Positions 32,428 to 36,407 of a stretch of 36,407 nt of DNA are shown here, piece by piece (the stretch's first letter is position 1; every line of letters begins with the position of its first letter). The notes under the pieces were generated by a model, which did not search any database, had not been told where the DNA came from, and saw only the letters and a program-made list of their open reading frames with translations. Origin of the DNA: an uncultured Bacteroidota bacterium (GTDB lineage: Bacteria > Bacteroidota > Bacteroidia > Flavobacteriales > Flavobacteriaceae). The position numbers and the translations under genes are program-made. The stretch lies in assembly GCA_903839195.1 (NCBI GenBank), contig CAIMBK010000035.1, positions 1-36,407 on the forward strand, given 5' to 3'.

Positions 32428-33114
32428 TTATTTTAAGCCGTTGTTAATCCAAATTTGAAATTTGTTGATGGTATCGTCTGACAATTTATCAGCGTTTATA
32501 GGCATCGCTCGAACGCCTTCAGAATGATTTAGCGCTTTGATTAAAACACCATTAAAAGCAATGGATTGAACGGTTTGAATATCTGATAAATCTAACCCAC
32601 CACCCGTGTCGACTTTGTTATGGCAACCCACACAATTGTTTTCTAAAATGGGTTTTATAGTGTTTTCATATGAAATATCCTCGTTTGCGATTGTAGCCAT
32701 ATTCGAAACAACTTCGGTGCAACTGTTGTTCTGCATTCCTTGTTGAATCCATTTATACACTAATTTTTTTTCAATTTCGGATAGTTTGTCATGTTTTCCG
32801 GGCGGCATATAGTTGGTTCTAAGAACCGATTCAAGTTCGTTTTTTATGATGCCAAAACTATTTTGTACTCGAATAGTTTTTTTGATATTATCAAAATTAT
32901 CCAGCATTATTCCTTCTTTTGCTTTTTTAACATTATGACAACTCACGCATTTAGCTTGCATTAAGGGCATTATTTGTTCTTTAAAATAAACCACCGAAGT
33001 GTCGCATGGAGCATTAGTTTTGGAATATCGCACTACCGATTTTTCTTGGATTGTAAATCCTACTATAGAAAGTGCCGAAAGAATTCCGATTGAAATTTTA
33101 AATAATGGTTTCAT
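32428..33114 (-). CDS. c-type cytochrome with two CxxCH haem sites
   Basis: A 228-residue exported protein with a signal or anchor segment (KISIGILSALSIVGFTI). Two repeats each carry a haem-binding motif: CVSCHNVKKAKEGIMLDNF in the first half and CVGCHNKVDTGGGLDLSD in the second. Each is followed by a MPPG or AMPI segment that offers the axial Met. The form IxPIxxxxCxxCH and the KxxxGGLDL spacing match planctomycete-type cytochrome c domains (PSCyt1-like) often found in Bacteroidetes. It may take part in periplasmic electron transfer; its redox partner is not visible. It stands alone. Confidence 0.85.
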   Translation of the reverse strand: MKPLFKISIGILSALSIVGFTIQEKSVVRYSKTNAPCDTSVVYFKEQIMPLMQAKCVSCHNVKKAKEGIMLDNFDNIKKTIRVQNSFGIIKNELESVLRTNYMPPGKHDKLSEIEKKLVYKWIQQGMQNNSCTEVVSNMATIANEDISYENTIKPILENNCVGCHNKVDTGGGLDLSDIQTVQSIAFNGVLIKALNHSEGVRAMPINADKLSDDTINKFQIWINNGLK

Positions 33115-33296
33115 TTATGATTTAATTTAAAACCGCAAGATAAAGAATTTTGTAAACCTTAATGAGAAGTAATTTATAATAATCAGCGTTTATATTTAAG
33201 GTATTGATTTACAATTGCTTAATTAGATTATCAATTCGTCGAGTCATTATTTAATATAAAAAACGAGAGAATAATTTAATTAATTCGTCTAAATTT

Positions 33297-33313
33297 AATG
33301 TTAACGTAACATT
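33297..33313. repeat. inverted repeat AATGTTA-ACG-TAACATT upstream of CotH operon
   Basis: A perfect 7-bp inverted repeat with a three-base centre, extendable with mismatches into TTTAA on both sides, 61 bp before the CotH -7 element. It contains GTTA/TAAC half-sites like, but not arranged like, those at 28856 and 29739. Candidate operator. Confidence 0.4.
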
Positions 33314-33374
33314 TAAATTATTAAAAATCGTATTGTTTTTCTTAATTACTAACTTTTCTCTTATTGAAAAAGTT

Positions 33375-33382
33375 TATATTTG
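33375..33382 (+). promoter_or_regulatory. -7 promoter element TATATTTG for CotH operon
   Basis: TATATTTG matches TAnnTTTG. It is 26 bp before ATG 33409 but only 14 before ATG 33397, which favours the later start. Confidence 0.55.
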
Positions 33383-33408
33383 AAAAATAATATCTAATGC
33401 CTTTTTAT

Positions 33409-35676
33409 ATGAAAACAATTTTCAAACTATTGTTATTATTATTGATTGTGAATCCAATTTATTCGCAAACCTTTTACAACACGGCTACCATTCAGGATAT
33501 TCGGATTGTTTTTGCTGAAACCAATTGGGATGCATTGTTAGATGCTCAGGCGGCTGGTGCTGGCGATTATATTGCGGCTCAATCGGTTACAATAAATGGA
33601 ACCGTTTTTTATACCGTTGGAGTAAAGTATAAAGGAAATAGTTCTTACAATCCTAACAGTAATAAAAATCCTTTTCATATTGAATTGGATACTTATGTGA
33701 ACCAAGATTATCAAGGATATACCGATGTAAAATTGAGTAATGTAATTTTTGACCCGACTTTTGTAAGAGAAACTACAGGTTATTCCATACTTCGGCAATA
33801 TATGGACGCCCCATTGTCTAATTATGCAAATGTATATGTGAATGGTGTTTTAAAAGGATTATATATCAATTCAGAATCCATATCAAAGAAATTTGTAAAC
33901 AACCATTTTTATTCCAATACAAACGCTTTTTTTAGTTGTAGTCCGCCAGCTGGTGCGAATCCACAAACTATCAATTTGCCTAATTTATCTTATCAAGGAA
34001 CTTTGAGTACCAGTTATGACACTGCTTATGAAATTAAATCATTGGCAGGTTGGGACGATTTAATCAATTTGACAAACATTTTAAACAATAATGTTTCCAA
34101 TATCGAAAGCATTCTCGACGTTGATCGCGCTTTATGGATGCTTGCTTTTGATAATATCTTTGTAAATATTGATAGTTATATTGGAAGATTTAAGCAGAAT
34201 TATTATTTATACAAAGACAACAACGGTCGTTTTAATCCTGTTGTTTGGGATTTGAATATGTCCTTTGGAACTTTTAGCGACACGGGAACTTTAAATTTAA
34301 CTTCCACTACGGCAAAAAAACAATTGTCCCATTTATTGCATTCGGGAGATTCGGATTGGCCTTTGGTTAAAAAACTATTAGAAATTCCGACTTATAAAAA
34401 AATGTATTTGGCGCATTATGCTACAATATTAGCTGAAAACATTACAAATGCATCTTATCTTACAACCGCAAATGCCTTTCAAACGCTTATCAGCAGTTCT
34501 GTTCAAGCGGATACCAATAAATTTTATACCTACGCTCAATTTCAAAGTAATATTGGAACAACTGATGCCGCTTTAGGAATGAATAATGCGCCAGGAATTA
34601 CTGGACTTATGACCGGAAGAAATACCTATTTAACAGCCTTAACCGATTTTACAAACACAAAACCAACCATTTCAAATATTACATTATCGACTCAAAATCC
34701 TTTGATAAATAGTAATGTTTCCGTAACTGCCAATGTGATTAATACCAATTCAAATGCTGTTTTTCTTTGTTCACGCGCCAATAATACTTTGCCGTTTACC
34801 AAAGTGGCTATGTTTGATGATGGCGCTCATAATGACGGAGCTGCAAACGATAATGTATATGGAGTGGCTATTCCAATTACGTCAGTTTTTACTCAATATT
34901 ATATTTATGCAGAAAATAATAACATAGGGAAATTCTCTCCAGAACGCGCAGAACATGAGTTTTATACCATTAACGCATCTTATCCAAAAATCCTTGCAGG
35001 CGAGTTGAAAATCAACGAAATAATGGCGCAAAACACTTCGACAATTACCGACGATAATGGACAATATGAAGATTGGATTGAATTATACAACAATACTTCG
35101 AACACCCTAAGTCTTGATAATTTGTTCATGTCCGATACCACCACCAATTTATTGAAATGGCAATTTCCATCAGGATTAACGATTCCGGCAAATAGCTATT
35201 TGATAGTTTGGGCCGATCAAGATTTGACTCAAACGGGCCTTCATGCAGACTTTAAATTATCTTCGGTAGGCGAAAGTGCTATTTTATCTTATCCTGACGG
35301 AACGATAATCGAATCGGTTACTTTTGGAGCACAAACGGCAGATATGGGATACGCACGAATTCCAAATGGAACTGGAAATTTTGTTATTCAAGCGCCAACA
35401 TTTAATGCCAATAATCAAGGTTTATCAATTGATTATGTTGGTGAATTTGATAAAAATTTAAAATCCTATCCCAATCCAACATCGGATTTTATTGTGCTTT
35501 CAAACGCAACAAGTCCAATAGAAAATATTGCCATTTATAATCTTCAGGGACAATTGTTGTATCAAAATAAACATGTCAATCAAAATCAATATCGTGTTGA
35601 TTTTTCAAGTTATGCAACTGGAGTGTATCTCTTAAATGTGAATGATAATTCTAAAATTAAAGTTGTAAGAAATTAA
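33409..35676 (+). CDS. CotH kinase family protein with lamin-tail domain and T9SS sorting domain
   Basis: A 755-residue secreted protein from ATG 33409, chosen over 33397 because it gives a standard signal peptide (MKTIFKLLLLLLIVNPIYS, cleavage before QTFYN) and a plausible leader. The CotH domain spans about residues 30-360: GVKYKGNSSYNPN, DVKLSN, NVYVNGVLKGLYINSESI and NPVVWDLNMSFG, the last standing where CotH kinases carry an acidic WDxD motif. A lamin-tail domain follows (LKINEIMAQN, YEDWIELYNNTSN, FKLSSVGESAIL). The C-terminal 75 residues form a type A T9SS sorting domain (SYPNPTSDFIVL ... GVYLLNV). CotH proteins are secreted protein kinases in Bacillus; here surface protein modification is possible. 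It heads an operon with a lipoprotein and a VTC polymerase. Confidence 0.9.
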   Translation: MKTIFKLLLLLLIVNPIYSQTFYNTATIQDIRIVFAETNWDALLDAQAAGAGDYIAAQSVTINGTVFYTVGVKYKGNSSYNPNSNKNPFHIELDTYVNQDYQGYTDVKLSNVIFDPTFVRETTGYSILRQYMDAPLSNYANVYVNGVLKGLYINSESISKKFVNNHFYSNTNAFFSCSPPAGANPQTINLPNLSYQGTLSTSYDTAYEIKSLAGWDDLINLTNILNNNVSNIESILDVDRALWMLAFDNIFVNIDSYIGRFKQNYYLYKDNNGRFNPVVWDLNMSFGTFSDTGTLNLTSTTAKKQLSHLLHSGDSDWPLVKKLLEIPTYKKMYLAHYATILAENITNASYLTTANAFQTLISSSVQADTNKFYTYAQFQSNIGTTDAALGMNNAPGITGLMTGRNTYLTALTDFTNTKPTISNITLSTQNPLINSNVSVTANVINTNSNAVFLCSRANNTLPFTKVAMFDDGAHNDGAANDNVYGVAIPITSVFTQYYIYAENNNIGKFSPERAEHEFYTINASYPKILAGELKINEIMAQNTSTITDDNGQYEDWIELYNNTSNTLSLDNLFMSDTTTNLLKWQFPSGLTIPANSYLIVWADQDLTQTGLHADFKLSSVGESAILSYPDGTIIESVTFGAQTADMGYARIPNGTGNFVIQAPTFNANNQGLSIDYVGEFDKNLKSYPNPTSDFIVLSNATSPIENIAIYNLQGQLLYQNKHVNQNQYRVDFSSYATGVYLLNVNDNSKIKVVRN

Positions 35677-35694
35677 AAATTAAATTAATTAAGC

Positions 35695-36087
35695 ATGAAG
35701 AAAAAATATTTAGTTGTAGCGGTTTTACTAATCGCAATTGGTTTCTATTCCTGTTCAAAGGATGAAGGCTATGGCGGTTTGGGAAAAATTTCCGGAAAAG
35801 TCTATGCTTATGACGTTACCTCTACAGGAAATATTCGCGCAGAAGGATATCTCGGAGAAGTAAAAGTGTACATTAGCGAACACAATAACCCAAATTATTT
35901 TGATGACATCAATACGTCTTATGATGGTTCATTTCAATTTAGATTTTTGAACAAAGGTTCTTATGATTTATGGGTTTATAGTGATTGTGATACTTGCGTT
36001 TGGAAACAAAAATATGAAATCAAAGCGGTGGATATTTCTAGCAAAAAACAATCCGTTACTGTTGAAGATTTTAAAATAATTTTTTAA
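35695..36087 (+). CDS. small lipoprotein of CotH-VTC operon
   Basis: A 130-residue lipoprotein with signal KKKYLVVAVLLIAIGFYSC, lipidation expected at the Cys of the YSC lipobox (C20). The mature domain runs GKISGKVYAYDVTS to DGSFQFRFLNKGSYDLWVYSDC, resembling a carboxypeptidase-regulatory-like (transthyretin-type) beta-sandwich. A CDTC motif lies near residues 98-101. It is 18 bp after the CotH gene and 9 bp before the polymerase gene, so it is in the same operon. Function unknown. Confidence 0.75.
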   Translation: MKKKYLVVAVLLIAIGFYSCSKDEGYGGLGKISGKVYAYDVTSTGNIRAEGYLGEVKVYISEHNNPNYFDDINTSYDGSFQFRFLNKGSYDLWVYSDCDTCVWKQKYEIKAVDISSKKQSVTVEDFKIIF

Positions 36088-36096
36088 TAACAATTC

Positions 36097-36407
36097 ATGA
36101 ATTCCGATTTCAATAAATTAATTTATTCCTTACAAGCCCTAAATCTTGAAGAATTAGACACCGTTTCGCTATTGAATCGTGTGGATAAAAAATTCACGTT
36201 GCCGATTTCACGTTTATTAGAATTAGAAGAGTGTTTGAAACAAAATTACCAGATTTTAGAAATTGATTCGAATCGTGCTTTTCGGTATGAAAACAATTAT
36301 TTTGATACTCCCGATTTGGATTTTTATAAAGACCATCACAATGGTTACGCCAACAGAGTTAAAGTTCGTTGTCGAAAATACGTAGAATCGGGTTTAACTT
36401 ATTTCGA
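36097..36407 (+). CDS. polyphosphate polymerase, VTC domain (partial, runs off window)
   Basis: The first 103 codons of a VTC-domain protein, cut by the window end. The opening SLLNRVDKKFTLP has the basic tunnel residues (R, K, K) that bind ATP/polyphosphate in VTC4. RYENNYFDTPDLDFYKDHHNGYANRVKVRCRKY is the classic YFDT ... RxKVRxRxY part of the triphosphate tunnel fold. It starts at ATG 36097, 9 bp after the lipoprotein stop. VTC genes near CotH and DUF4956 genes are a recurring bacterial arrangement, so a DUF4956 membrane protein is expected next. Confidence 0.9.
   Translation, partial: MNSDFNKLIYSLQALNLEELDTVSLLNRVDKKFTLPISRLLELEECLKQNYQILEIDSNRAFRYENNYFDTPDLDFYKDHHNGYANRVKVRCRKYVESGLTYF

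Larger units (their letters stand above)
33115..33408. other. intergenic region between cytochrome and CotH genes
   Basis: About 290 bp, very AT-rich, between two divergent genes. It contains the inverted repeat at 33297-33313 and the CotH -7 element at 33375-33382. No small ORF of merit was seen. Confidence 0.6.

Overview
The window looks like chromosomal DNA of a flavobacterium (Bacteroidota, Flavobacteriia, close to Flavobacterium). It is AT-rich. Many genes are preceded by the Bacteroidetes -7 element TAnnTTTG rather than by Shine-Dalgarno sequences. It carries a type IX secretion C-terminal sorting domain and several protein families typical of flavobacteria (DUF6452/DUF6048 beside rlmD, CCC-motif membrane protein, BshB1, parallel beta-helix lipoprotein). 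Most of it is ordinary housekeeping sequence with a few accessory islands.

Layout. 1-5.0 kb: RNA and small-molecule methyltransferases, including rlmD with its two envelope-protein neighbours. 5.0-8.7 kb: an accessory island with a small GIY-YIG nuclease bracketed by palindromic repeats and a full-length MmeI-like (type IIL restriction-modification) protein whose catalytic motifs look degenerate. 8.7-15.3 kb: rocD, small membrane proteins, a Smr/DUF2027 protein, yebC, gcvT and lpdA. 15.3-18.6 kb: an unusual minus-strand cluster whose first gene fuses a DAPG-hydrolase (PhlG)-like domain to a bicovalent-type FAD oxidase (BBE-like), followed by an outer-membrane barrel and a small secreted protein. 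18.8-24.1 kb: purL and a beta-helix lipoprotein. 24.2-26.4 kb: a tightly packed thioesterase-menF-bshB1 operon. 26.5 kb: tRNA-His, then an M28 peptidase.

27.7-32.4 kb is a coherent sulfur/thiol stress locus: DUF1801, a Crp/Fnr regulator with a cysteine cluster, a TauE/SafE exporter, a CstB-like MBL-rhodanese persulfide dioxygenase, a TPMT-family methyltransferase fused to a heavy-metal-associated (HMA) domain, and a tiny secreted Lys/Cys-rich peptide. Two nearly identical inverted repeats, GTAAC-TTTT-G(T/A)TAC, lie 52 and 51 bp upstream of the exporter and dioxygenase start codons and are the best operator candidates for the adjacent Crp/Fnr protein.

32.4-36.4 kb: a two-haem-site cytochrome, then the start of a CotH - lipoprotein - VTC polyphosphate polymerase operon that runs off the right edge. 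No CRISPR array, rRNA, intact insertion sequence or prophage was seen.
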